Shown: positions 23,259 to 30,601 of the stretch, one piece after another
How positions within the stretch are numbered: the stretch's first letter is position 1
How the letters are laid out: each line of letters starts with the position of its first letter
From: Flavobacterium ginsenosidimutans
Lineage (GTDB): Bacteria > Bacteroidota > Bacteroidia > Flavobacteriales > Flavobacteriaceae
Length of the DNA: 64,000 bases
NCBI RefSeq assembly: GCF_003254625.1
Contig: NZ_QJRJ01000070.1
Span: 1 to 64,000, forward strand
Direction: 5' to 3'
The notes under the pieces: generated by a model
The model's database searches: none
Told to the model about the DNA's origin: nothing
Seen by the model: the letters and a program-made list of their open reading frames with translations, nothing else
Translations under genes and position numbers: made by a program

Positions 23259-24356
23259 TTAAACTGATAATTCTGGCTTCATACCCAAATCACGTAAATG
23301 CTTAAAGTGAGCTACAATAGCACTTCCCATTGTTTTGTATTCGTAATATGGCAAATTACATTCTTTTGCAGTTTCCTTGACGATTTTTGCAATTTTACCA
23401 TAGTGAATGTGGCTAATATTTGGGAAAATATGATGTTCGATTTGATGATTTAATCCACCAGTGTACCAATTTACGATTGCATTTTTTGGCGCAAAATTAG
23501 TTGTAGTGTACAATTGGTGAACAGCCCAAGTATTGTCCATTTCTCCTAACTCATTTGGAGAAGGATTTGTAGTATGATCTACAACGTGTGCCAATTGAAA
23601 TACGATACTTAAGATTAGTCCTGCAGTATAATGCATTACAAAAAATCCAAGAAGCACTTTCCACCAAGTAATTCCAATTAACATTGGTAAAACGATCCAA
23701 ATAGAAATATAGATAACTTTAGTAATAATAAGAGTTGTCCAAAGAATTTTCGGACTTTTTGGTTCACCGTAAGATAATTTTCTTTTCAGATAATTTCTCA
23801 TCTGCTTAAAATCAGTAGTAATAGCCCAATTGAAAGTCAATAAACCATACAAGAAAACAGAGTAGTAATGCTGAAAACGGTGAAAACTATGCCATTCTGC
23901 ATGTTCTGTAAAACGGATAATTCTTCCTGCATCTAGATCTTCGTCGTGACCAGGAATATTCGTATAGGTATGATGCAAAACATTATGCTGCACTTGCCAG
24001 TTGTATACATTTCCTGCCAAAACATAAATGGTTCCACCCATGAATTTATTGATCCAGTTTTTAGTAGAATATGATCCGTGGTTTCCGTCATGCATTACAT
24101 TCATTCCCACACCAGCCATTCCAATTCCGATTACGATTGATAAAAGCAACATTACCCAAAAAGGCATGTCAAGCGTAAGGATTAAAAAGTAGGGCGTTAA
24201 AAAAACAGCAAATAGAATAACAGCTTTTAAATGTAACTGCCAATTCCCGGTCTTTTTAATATTATTTTCTTTGAAATAATTGTTTACGCGAGAGTTAAGC
24301 GTTCTGAAAAACTTCAGATTGTCTTGCCTTGCAAAAATAGGTGCGTCGTTATTCAT
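23259..24356 (-). CDS. Membrane fatty acid desaturase (acyl-lipid/acyl-CoA type)
   Basis: 365 residues. The three histidine boxes of the diiron desaturases are complete: MHDGNHGS (about residue 90), VQHNVLHHTYTN (about 125), and NHQIEHHIFPNISH (about 312). Two pairs of membrane helices flank them (LKAVILFAVFLTPYFLILTL, MPFWVMLLLSIVIGIGMAG and a second set around residues 205-255). The QIEHH form of the third box is typical of front-end and delta-5/6 type desaturases, although there is no N-terminal cytochrome b5 domain. It is divergent from rsmG. A perfect 19-base palindrome lies over its promoter, suggesting repression by a dedicated regulator. The double-bond position is unknown. Confidence 0.9.
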   Translation of the reverse strand: MNNDAPIFARQDNLKFFRTLNSRVNNYFKENNIKKTGNWQLHLKAVILFAVFLTPYFLILTLDMPFWVMLLLSIVIGIGMAGVGMNVMHDGNHGSYSTKNWINKFMGGTIYVLAGNVYNWQVQHNVLHHTYTNIPGHDEDLDAGRIIRFTEHAEWHSFHRFQHYYSVFLYGLLTFNWAITTDFKQMRNYLKRKLSYGEPKSPKILWTTLIITKVIYISIWIVLPMLIGITWWKVLLGFFVMHYTAGLILSIVFQLAHVVDHTTNPSPNELGEMDNTWAVHQLYTTTNFAPKNAIVNWYTGGLNHQIEHHIFPNISHIHYGKIAKIVKETAKECNLPYYEYKTMGSAIVAHFKHLRDLGMKPELSV

Positions 24357-24375
24357 AATTGATTTAAATAGTTTT

Positions 24376-24415
24376 CAAAGGTAATTATTATAAATTCTCA
24401 ATTTGCAAAATTGAG
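24376..24415 (-). promoter_or_regulatory. Desaturase promoter with palindromic operator
   Basis: The -7 box TACCTTTG (24376-24383, minus strand) is followed upstream by TTTTG (complement at 24406-24410) at 22 bases. The perfect 19-base palindrome CTCAATTTGCAAAATTGAG (24397-24415) covers the -33 region. Confidence 0.6.
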
Positions 24416-24439
24416 TTAAATATTTCAATCGTAAAGTAG

Positions 24440-24447
24440 TACTTTTG
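24440..24447 (+). promoter_or_regulatory. -7 element of rsmG
   Basis: TACTTTTG, 16 bases before the rsmG ATG. The palindrome of the divergent desaturase promoter lies 25 bases upstream and could also influence rsmG. Confidence 0.55.
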
Positions 24448-24463
24448 TTAAAAATTTACAGCA

Positions 24464-25093
24464 ATGGATGAGATATTGAAATATTTTCCCAATTTGACCG
24501 ATCTTCAAATCGAACAATTTCAAAAATTAGACTTTTTATACCACAATTGGAATGAAAAAATCAATGTGATTTCTAGAAAAGACATTGATTCTTTGTATAC
24601 AAAACACATTTTGCATTCGTTAGGAATTGCTAAAATCATGAAATTCGAACCTGGAGCGACTGTTCTGGATGTTGGAACTGGAGGAGGCTTTCCAGGAATT
24701 CCGTTAGCGATTCTTTTTCCTGAAACTCGTTTTTACCTAATTGATGTTATTGCTAAAAAAATAAGAGTAGTGCAAGGTGTTGCTGATGCATTAGAATTAA
24801 AAAATGTAAAAGCAGAACAAAAACGTGCTGAATTGGTAAAAGGTGATTTCGATTTTATAGTAAGCCGTGCTGTAACCAATATGCCTGATTTCGTTTCTTG
24901 GATTAAAGATAAAATTAAGAAACAGCACAAACACACTTTAAAAAATGGAATTCTTTATTTAAAAGGTGGAGATTTAGCTGAAGAATTAAAAGATTTTCCA
25001 AATGCCACTTTATATGATTTGTCTGAAATATTTGAAGATGAATTTTTTGAAACTAAAAAAGTGGTTCATCTTCCTTTAAAATTCAAGCCATAA
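24464..25093 (+). CDS. rsmG: 16S rRNA (guanine-527-N7)-methyltransferase
   Basis: 209 residues, the normal GidB/RsmG length. It methylates G527 in the 530 loop of 16S rRNA using S-adenosylmethionine. Seen: YHNWNEKINVISRKD, KHILHSLG, the SAM-binding VLDVGTGGGFPGIPLAI (about residue 65), FYLIDVIAKKIR and DFIVSRAVTNM. In many bacteria it lies with gidA and par genes, but here it stands alone, divergent from a desaturase, with its own promoter and terminator. Confident assignment. Confidence 0.96.
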   Translation: MDEILKYFPNLTDLQIEQFQKLDFLYHNWNEKINVISRKDIDSLYTKHILHSLGIAKIMKFEPGATVLDVGTGGGFPGIPLAILFPETRFYLIDVIAKKIRVVQGVADALELKNVKAEQKRAELVKGDFDFIVSRAVTNMPDFVSWIKDKIKKQHKHTLKNGILYLKGGDLAEELKDFPNATLYDLSEIFEDEFFETKKVVHLPLKFKP

Positions 25094-25110
25094 TATTTTA
25101 TATAAAAGCA

Positions 25111-25150
25111 AATAACCCGATTAGAGATTCTAAATCGGGTTATTTTTTGA
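25111..25150. terminator. Two-way terminator between rsmG and the unknown gene
   Basis: AATAACCCGATT (25111-25122) pairs with AATCGGGTTATT (25133-25144) and is followed by T6. The genes on both sides converge. Confidence 0.85.
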
Positions 25151-25170
25151 ATTAACATTAACGTTTTAAA

Positions 25171-25902
25171 TTATGAAGCTTTCTTTGAAAAATTCAGGAA
25201 TGAATTTGCTTTATGATCTAAATTGTCGATAAAACTATGAATAGCATTTTCTGATGCTTCAGGAGAATATTCGAATGCTGTATCAAAGAAGTATTCTCTA
25301 GAAATTAAAGGTTCGTTTGAAGAATCATATATTTTTTCATCGCTTTCATCTAATTCATTATTTTGATATGGATTTGGATGTGTATGAATTAAGTTGATAA
25401 TTGTCTGACCCAACCAATTGTCAAATTTTTTCTTTTTTGGAGCAATGTGACGTGCCAGCAATATTAATCCAACAAGATCATTTTGTAAAAAGTAAGAACC
25501 TCTTCTATATCTTGCATCAATCATGGTCACGTTCATTAATGCAATCCATAATGCACCATTGACAGAACCATTTGCGGGAACTTCAAAATCGGTATCAAAT
25601 AATAATGGATTTGTTTGTTCATGGTTATTTACAGAACACCAAAGAGCTTCAATTCGTTTTTGCGTATCATTTGTTGCTTGACTGTAACCTGTAAAACGCC
25701 AGTAAACCCATTCTAATAATGCAGCAGTCAATCCAATTGAGCCTTTGTGGTTGATATGCATTAAAGTATTTTCAAGCTCTTCATTCCCTTCAATGGGATC
25801 TAGAAGTTTATTTATTTTCTTTTTTGTCCATTTATAATTAATGGGATGTCCAATGCTTTTTGATTCCATAATAACTTTAGGAACATTGTTTAAATTTCTC
25901 AT
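25171..25902 (-). CDS. Protein of unknown function, cytoplasmic
   Basis: 243 residues with no signal peptide and no clear membrane segment. The central part (HKGSIGLTAALLEWVYWRFTG, NGSVNGALWIALMNVTMIDARYRRG) is rich in Trp, Tyr and small residues and seems a globular helical domain. A Pro/His segment HTHPNPYQNN precedes an acidic stretch (ELDESDEKIYDSS). I do not recognise a family. The gene is flanked by a terminator and a 309-base gap and appears monocistronic. Composition is like that of its neighbours, so there is no sign of recent transfer. The frame and length support a real gene. Confidence 0.6.
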   Translation of the reverse strand: MRNLNNVPKVIMESKSIGHPINYKWTKKKINKLLDPIEGNEELENTLMHINHKGSIGLTAALLEWVYWRFTGYSQATNDTQKRIEALWCSVNNHEQTNPLLFDTDFEVPANGSVNGALWIALMNVTMIDARYRRGSYFLQNDLVGLILLARHIAPKKKKFDNWLGQTIINLIHTHPNPYQNNELDESDEKIYDSSNEPLISREYFFDTAFEYSPEASENAIHSFIDNLDHKANSFLNFSKKAS

Positions 25903-26211
25903 ACTTATGCTATTAATTTATTAAATCTTTTTAATGTTGCTTAATGATGAAGCAAATTTATGCTGATGAGTTTTTTTTGATAGGAACAATAAGTTTTTAA
26001 AGTATTAAAATAAGACAATTAGAGTTTTTAAAGTGCTGATTTCTAAATAAATAAGAAAAATATTACAAAAAATATAATAGAAAATAACACCTGTAAGTGT
26101 AGATATTTTTATACTTTAGTGTAAGTTTTTACTTCGATAAAATATTTTAAGGTTCTTATTTGTAATGGTTTATGTTTTAAGTGTTTTTTCATAACTTTAA
26201 AATTATCTCAA
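25903..26211. other. Gene-free AT-rich gap
   Basis: About 309 bases between divergent genes. It must contain both promoters, but no perfect TAnnTTTG was found on either strand. TAACTTTA at about 26192 is a near match for the carbonic anhydrase gene. No repeat shared with the rest of the window. Confidence 0.5.
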
Positions 26212-26958
26212 ATGAAAAAAGTAATTTTTATGTTGCTACCTTTATTGGTATTAGCAGTTTCCTGCGAAAAAAAATCAGATAAAAATGAATCTGAGAACAA
26301 ATCTTTGGACAAGATTTCGAAATTAGTTCCTCTAAAAGAGAAAGTTTTAACTGCTGAACAGCAGAAAGCTTTGACTCCAGATTTGGTAATAAAAAGTTTG
26401 AAAGATGGAAACAAGCGGTATATGAATAATGATCTAACCTTAAGAGATCATTCGGCTTTAGTACGTGATGCTTCAGAAGGTCAATATCCAAAAGCTGTTA
26501 TTCTTTCGTGCCTTGACAGTAGAATTCCAGTTGAAGATGTTTTTGATAAGGGAATTGGCGATCTTTTTGTTGGAAGAGTTGCAGGGAACTTTGTAAATGA
26601 GGATTTATTAGGCAGTATGGAATTTGGCTGTAAAGTTTCTGGAGCAAAACTAATTTTGGTTTTAGGACATGAATCATGCGGAGCTATTAAGTCTGCAATT
26701 GATGATGTGAAATTGGGAAATATAACAGCTATGCTTTCTAAAATAAAACCAGCTATTGCTAAATCTCAAGATTTTGCTGGCGATAAAACTGTCAAGAACG
26801 ATGATTTTGTAGAATATGTTGCAAAAAATAATGTTTTACAGACAATTACAGATATAAAATCTAGAAGTCCTATTTTGAAAGAAATGGAAGATAAAGGCGA
26901 AATCAAAATAATAGGTGCTTATTATGATCTGCATTCTGGCGAAGTAATTTTTTTATAA
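26212..26958 (+). CDS. Lipoprotein beta-carbonic anhydrase
   Basis: 248 residues. A lipoprotein signal (MKKVIFMLLPLLVLAVSC, lipidated Cys18) is followed by a polar linker and a beta-class carbonic anhydrase domain from about residue 55. The zinc site is complete: Cys100-x-Asp102-x-Arg104 (SCLDSR) and His153-x2-Cys156 (GHESCGA). These are the ligands and dyad of active beta-CAs. The enzyme interconverts CO2 and bicarbonate. The lipid anchor puts it outside the cytoplasm, probably in the periplasm, which is less usual for beta-CAs. It is a single gene that ends in a two-way terminator. Confidence 0.93.
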   Translation: MKKVIFMLLPLLVLAVSCEKKSDKNESENKSLDKISKLVPLKEKVLTAEQQKALTPDLVIKSLKDGNKRYMNNDLTLRDHSALVRDASEGQYPKAVILSCLDSRIPVEDVFDKGIGDLFVGRVAGNFVNEDLLGSMEFGCKVSGAKLILVLGHESCGAIKSAIDDVKLGNITAMLSKIKPAIAKSQDFAGDKTVKNDDFVEYVAKNNVLQTITDIKSRSPILKEMEDKGEIKIIGAYYDLHSGEVIFL

Positions 26959-26963
26959 AAAAT

Positions 26964-26998
26964 AAATGCGTGTAATATAGAAATTACACGCATTTTTA
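26964..26998. terminator. Two-way terminator between carbonic anhydrase gene and pruA
   Basis: AAATGCGTGTAAT pairs with ATTACACGCATTT around a 6-base loop, followed by T5. It lies between convergent genes. Confidence 0.85.
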
Positions 26999-27027
26999 TA
27001 ATCTAAAATCTGAACTCTAAAATCAGA

Positions 27028-28653
27028 TTATCCTAAGAAAGGGTATCTGTAATCTTCTGGAGTTACAAAAGTTTCTTTGATAGTTCTTGGAGAAGCCCAA
27101 CGTAATAAGTTTAATGCAGAACCTGCTTTATCGTTAGTTCCAGAAGCTCTTGCTCCACCAAATGGCTGCATTCCTACAACCGCTCCAGTTGGTTTATCAT
27201 TGATGTAGAAGTTACCAGCAGAGTTTTGTAATTTAGTTGTAGCCACTTCAATAGCGTAACGATCTTGGCTGAAAACTGCTCCTGTTAACGCGTACTCAGA
27301 AGTAGTATCTACTAATTCAAGAGTTTCTTCCCATTTAGCATCTTCATAAACATAAATAGTGATAACTGGTCCAAATAACTCAGTTTCCATTGTAGTATAT
27401 TTTGGATTTGTAGTTACAATAACTGTTGGTTCAACAAAGTATCCAACCGATTTATCGTAATTTCCTCCAACGATGATTTCTGCGTCAGCATCTTTTTTAG
27501 CTTGGTCAATATAACTTGCTAGTTTGTCAAAAGAACCTTCGTGGATAACTGCTGTAATGAAGTTTCCAAAATCTTCCGGAGAACCCATTTTCATAGATTT
27601 TACATCAGCAATTAATTGCTCTTTTACAGCTGGCCATAAACTTTGAGGAATATAAGCTCTAGATGCTGCAGAACATTTTTGTCCTTGGAATTCAAAAGCT
27701 CCACGAGTAATTCCTGTAACTACTTGTTTTACGTTTGCGCTTGGGTGAGCAATAATAAAATCTTTACCTCCAGTTTCACCAACGATTCTTGGATATGTTT
27801 TGTAATTGTGGATGTTTGCACCAATTTTAGCCCAAATATCTTTAAATACGTGAGTTGATCCTGTAAAATGAATACCAGCAAAATCACGGCTTGCCAAAAC
27901 AGTATCAGTAATCATTAAAGCATCTCCAAAAACTACGTTTATAACTCCGTCAGGAACTCCAGCTTCTTTGAAAACATCTAAAATGATTTTTGTAGAAAAT
28001 ACTTGGCTATCACTTGGTTTCCAAACTACAACGTTACCCATCATAGCAGCACTTGCAGGAAGGTTTGCAGCGATTGCAGTAAAGTTGAATGGAGTAATAG
28101 CATAAACAAAACCTTCTAATGGTCTGTATTCTACACGATTCCAAACAGAAGAATCTGATTTTGGCTGATCGTTGTAGATTTGAGTCATAAACTCAACATT
28201 ATAACGTAAGAAGTCAATTAATTCACAAGAAGCATCGATTTCTGCTTGGTGAATATTTTTAGATTGACCAATCATTGTTGCAGCGTTGATGCGAGCTCTG
28301 TATGGTCCTGCGATAAGTTCAGCAGCTTTTAAGAAAATAGCAGCACGTTGTTCCCATGCCATATTTGCCCATGCTTTTCTTGATTCAAGTGCATTAGCGA
28401 TTGCTTTTTCAATATGTTGTTTTTCAGCTAAATGATATTTTCCAACAACGTGTTTGTGGTCGTGTGGAGCTGTAATGTTTCTTGTGTTTCCAGTTCTGAT
28501 TTCTTCGCTTCCTATATGCAAAGGAACGTCAATTTGAGAATTCCACATTGTTGTGTAAGCCGCCTGAACAGCTGCTTTTTCTGGAGAGTTTGGTGCGTAG
28601 CTTTTTACAGGCTCGTTTACCGCTTTTGGTACATGGAAAAATCCTTTAAGCAT
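27028..28653 (-). CDS. pruA: L-glutamate gamma-semialdehyde dehydrogenase (P5C dehydrogenase)
   Basis: 541 residues from the ATG at 28653. It oxidises glutamate semialdehyde (pyrroline-5-carboxylate) to glutamate with NAD in proline breakdown. Seen: RVEYRPLEGFVYAITPFNFTAI (NAD-binding start), the GSTHVF loop, catalytic Glu in VGETGGKDF, catalytic Cys in FQGQKCSAASR, and the C-terminal PFGGARASGTNDKAG. The frame opens 27 bases earlier at 28680, but MLKGFFHVPKAVNEPVK is the usual N-terminus of this bacteroidetal type, so the internal start is preferred. It is a stand-alone PruA, not fused to proline dehydrogenase (PutA), and no putA-like gene is in the window. Confidence 0.94.
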   Translation of the reverse strand: MLKGFFHVPKAVNEPVKSYAPNSPEKAAVQAAYTTMWNSQIDVPLHIGSEEIRTGNTRNITAPHDHKHVVGKYHLAEKQHIEKAIANALESRKAWANMAWEQRAAIFLKAAELIAGPYRARINAATMIGQSKNIHQAEIDASCELIDFLRYNVEFMTQIYNDQPKSDSSVWNRVEYRPLEGFVYAITPFNFTAIAANLPASAAMMGNVVVWKPSDSQVFSTKIILDVFKEAGVPDGVINVVFGDALMITDTVLASRDFAGIHFTGSTHVFKDIWAKIGANIHNYKTYPRIVGETGGKDFIIAHPSANVKQVVTGITRGAFEFQGQKCSAASRAYIPQSLWPAVKEQLIADVKSMKMGSPEDFGNFITAVIHEGSFDKLASYIDQAKKDADAEIIVGGNYDKSVGYFVEPTVIVTTNPKYTTMETELFGPVITIYVYEDAKWEETLELVDTTSEYALTGAVFSQDRYAIEVATTKLQNSAGNFYINDKPTGAVVGMQPFGGARASGTNDKAGSALNLLRWASPRTIKETFVTPEDYRYPFLG

Positions 28654-28726
28654 GTTATTTAAAATTTGTGAATTAGACAATTTAAAGTTAGACGATTTGT
28701 TTTGTTACGAATAATCTAACGCTGCA

Positions 28727-28760
28727 CAAAAGTACAAAGGATAAATTAATAAATTGACAA
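28727..28760 (-). promoter_or_regulatory. pruA promoter
   Basis: -7 box TACTTTTG (28727-28734) and -33 TTG (complement at 28758-28760) with a spacing of 23 bases, all on the minus strand, 73 bases before the start at 28653. Confidence 0.55.
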
Positions 28761-28806
28761 TTTTATGATTAAGATAACGATAAAAGCAATCGCTGTAAAT
28801 TATATC

Positions 28807-29193
28807 TTAATTTAAAGCAAAAGGAGCACACATTCTAAAAGTAGGAACGATAACTTTGAATGTTTTTGTTGTAGTAAAATTGATCATATTAAAATGACCT
28901 TTCATAGCGCCATAAGGAGACGATAATAGACAGCCAGAACTGTAAGTGTGATTTTCGCCAGGTTTTAAAACTGGTTTTTTACCAATTACACCTTCGCCAT
29001 CTACAACTTCTAAGTCGTTTAAAGAATCAAAAATTTCCCAGTGACGTGAAGTTAATTGTACAGAATCTTTACTATGATTTTCGATGGTAACTACGTAGCT
29101 AAAAGCAAAATGAATCTTGTAGTTTTTGAAGTATGTACCTTCAAAACTAGTCAAAACAGATATTTTTATGCCTCGTGTAATTTGAGAAACCAT
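28807..29193 (-). CDS. apaG: ApaG protein
   Basis: 128 residues, a single FN3-like ApaG domain. Seen: ITRGIKISVLTSFEG, FSYVVTIENHSKDSVQLTSRHW, VVDGEGVIGKKPVLKPGE and YSSGCLLSSPYGAMKGHF, all of which are family hallmarks. ApaG is linked to Co/Mg resistance in Salmonella, and its domain occurs in some F-box proteins, but the biochemical role is unsettled. It ends 153 bases upstream of pruA, which has its own promoter. A -7 box at 29227-29234 gives it a separate transcript. Confidence 0.93.
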   Translation of the reverse strand: MVSQITRGIKISVLTSFEGTYFKNYKIHFAFSYVVTIENHSKDSVQLTSRHWEIFDSLNDLEVVDGEGVIGKKPVLKPGENHTYSSGCLLSSPYGAMKGHFNMINFTTTKTFKVIVPTFRMCAPFALN

Positions 29194-29226
29194 ACTAACG
29201 CCGTATATATGTGAGTGTTATAGTGG

Positions 29227-29234
29227 CAAAGTTA
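29227..29234 (-). promoter_or_regulatory. -7 element of apaG
   Basis: Reads TAACTTTG on the minus strand, 33 bases upstream of the apaG start. Confidence 0.6.
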
Positions 29235-29273
29235 CGAAAAAAAATTAGTTAAACTAGAACCTTAACATTTGTT

Positions 29274-30527
29274 TTAGTTGACTATATTGATAGAGTTTGC
29301 ATTTCCTTTTCCAATTACACGCTGATAACGATCGGTTGCTTCTTTGTAATAGACCAAAATCGTGTACTCATTTTCAGTCTGATAAAAGTTTCCATCAATA
29401 GCATTTTCATTATCAATGACTCCTTTTTTATCAGCTACTGTATATTGAAAATTGGTAAAACCCTGCTTGATCATAATGGCTTTTTCGAAAACGCCTTTAT
29501 CAGTGTTGTAATCCATTTTATATTCTGGCGTAAGACTGTAATTATTGAACATTCCAGTAATATAAATGTCTTTATTCAATCTAAAAGCAGGTGCCGAAAG
29601 TGTAAAATATACCCAAGCATAATCGGCTTCAATATCATTGTTAGAACCATTGATATTCTTCACAACAAAATTCCCATTTACATCTTCATAATTGGTGTAA
29701 ATCTGATTTCCTCTTGCTGCATTAGTGTATAAATGAGCGTTATAAATATCGCCGTTAGAACCTACTTTAGCAACATTATTATTTGCCGCGCGAATGTCTT
29801 TATTTTCAAAATACAAATACTCATTTCCGCCCCAAAATTGGGTTTCTTTGTCATATTTATAAATAAGCTGATTGCCAATGGTGTATTGAGGAACAATATT
29901 TTTTATCTCAGTATGAAAGTTTCCATTTTGCAATAAAAGAACTTTCACATTCTGTAATGGCGTCTGAAAAACAATATCATTTGACAAAATTGCAATATCA
30001 AGATTTTGTTTATAGTCAATATTGCTGAGGTTGCGGCTTCTTTTTACTTGAGTTCCAACAGTACAATGATTTTCAAACAAAATGAATTTTCTTGAGAAAA
30101 CGACTTCTTTATCATCGTTCAGAATTCGTAGCATATAATTTCCCGAAAGTTTCAATAGCTGTGTAAACTGATTAGGAAAAGAAAGTCTGTAATGCGTATA
30201 AACCTGAAGTGTATTAAACGAATTTGAAAAATCTGTAATTCTCTGATTATCCATGCCGAAAATATAATCTGTTTTAGGAATATCTGTTGGATACCAATTG
30301 TAATCGCAATGAATAACTTCAAAATAATAATTGGCTTCATTGCCAAACAAATCATCAAATTGAAATGTAAATGCAGAACCTAATTCGAAAATAGGTGGAA
30401 CATTACTGCCATTCTGAATAAAAGAGACGGTTTTAATATTATAAGGAGGATCGATTTCTTTTTCCTGAGCTTTCGCCAAAGTGAAAATAAAAAGAAAAAT
30501 CAAGCTTGTATAGAAAAATTTTGGCAT
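29274..30527 (-). CDS. Type IX secretion system plug protein (DUF5103)
   Basis: 417 residues from the ATG at 30527. A Sec signal peptide (MPKFFYTSLIFLFIFTLAKAQ) is followed by a beta-rich DUF5103 protein with FEVIHCDYNWYPTD, THYRLSFPNQFTQLLKLSGNYML and a C-terminal domain with NDIEADYAWVYFTLSAP, ITGMFNNYSL and YYKEATDRYQRVIG. In F. johnsoniae the DUF5103 'Plug' protein closes the periplasmic side of the SprA translocon of the T9SS. The longer frame to 30584 would place a charged stretch before the signal peptide and is rejected. It lies 74 bases downstream of the SNF2 helicase gene. Other T9SS genes are not in this window. Confidence 0.88.
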   Translation of the reverse strand: MPKFFYTSLIFLFIFTLAKAQEKEIDPPYNIKTVSFIQNGSNVPPIFELGSAFTFQFDDLFGNEANYYFEVIHCDYNWYPTDIPKTDYIFGMDNQRITDFSNSFNTLQVYTHYRLSFPNQFTQLLKLSGNYMLRILNDDKEVVFSRKFILFENHCTVGTQVKRSRNLSNIDYKQNLDIAILSNDIVFQTPLQNVKVLLLQNGNFHTEIKNIVPQYTIGNQLIYKYDKETQFWGGNEYLYFENKDIRAANNNVAKVGSNGDIYNAHLYTNAARGNQIYTNYEDVNGNFVVKNINGSNNDIEADYAWVYFTLSAPAFRLNKDIYITGMFNNYSLTPEYKMDYNTDKGVFEKAIMIKQGFTNFQYTVADKKGVIDNENAIDGNFYQTENEYTILVYYKEATDRYQRVIGKGNANSINIVN

Positions 30528-30601
30528 CTTATTTCGTTGTAAGATTGTAAATATAACAATTTTATATAACGAAAAAGATGCCAATCTATTGGATTTAACT
30601 A

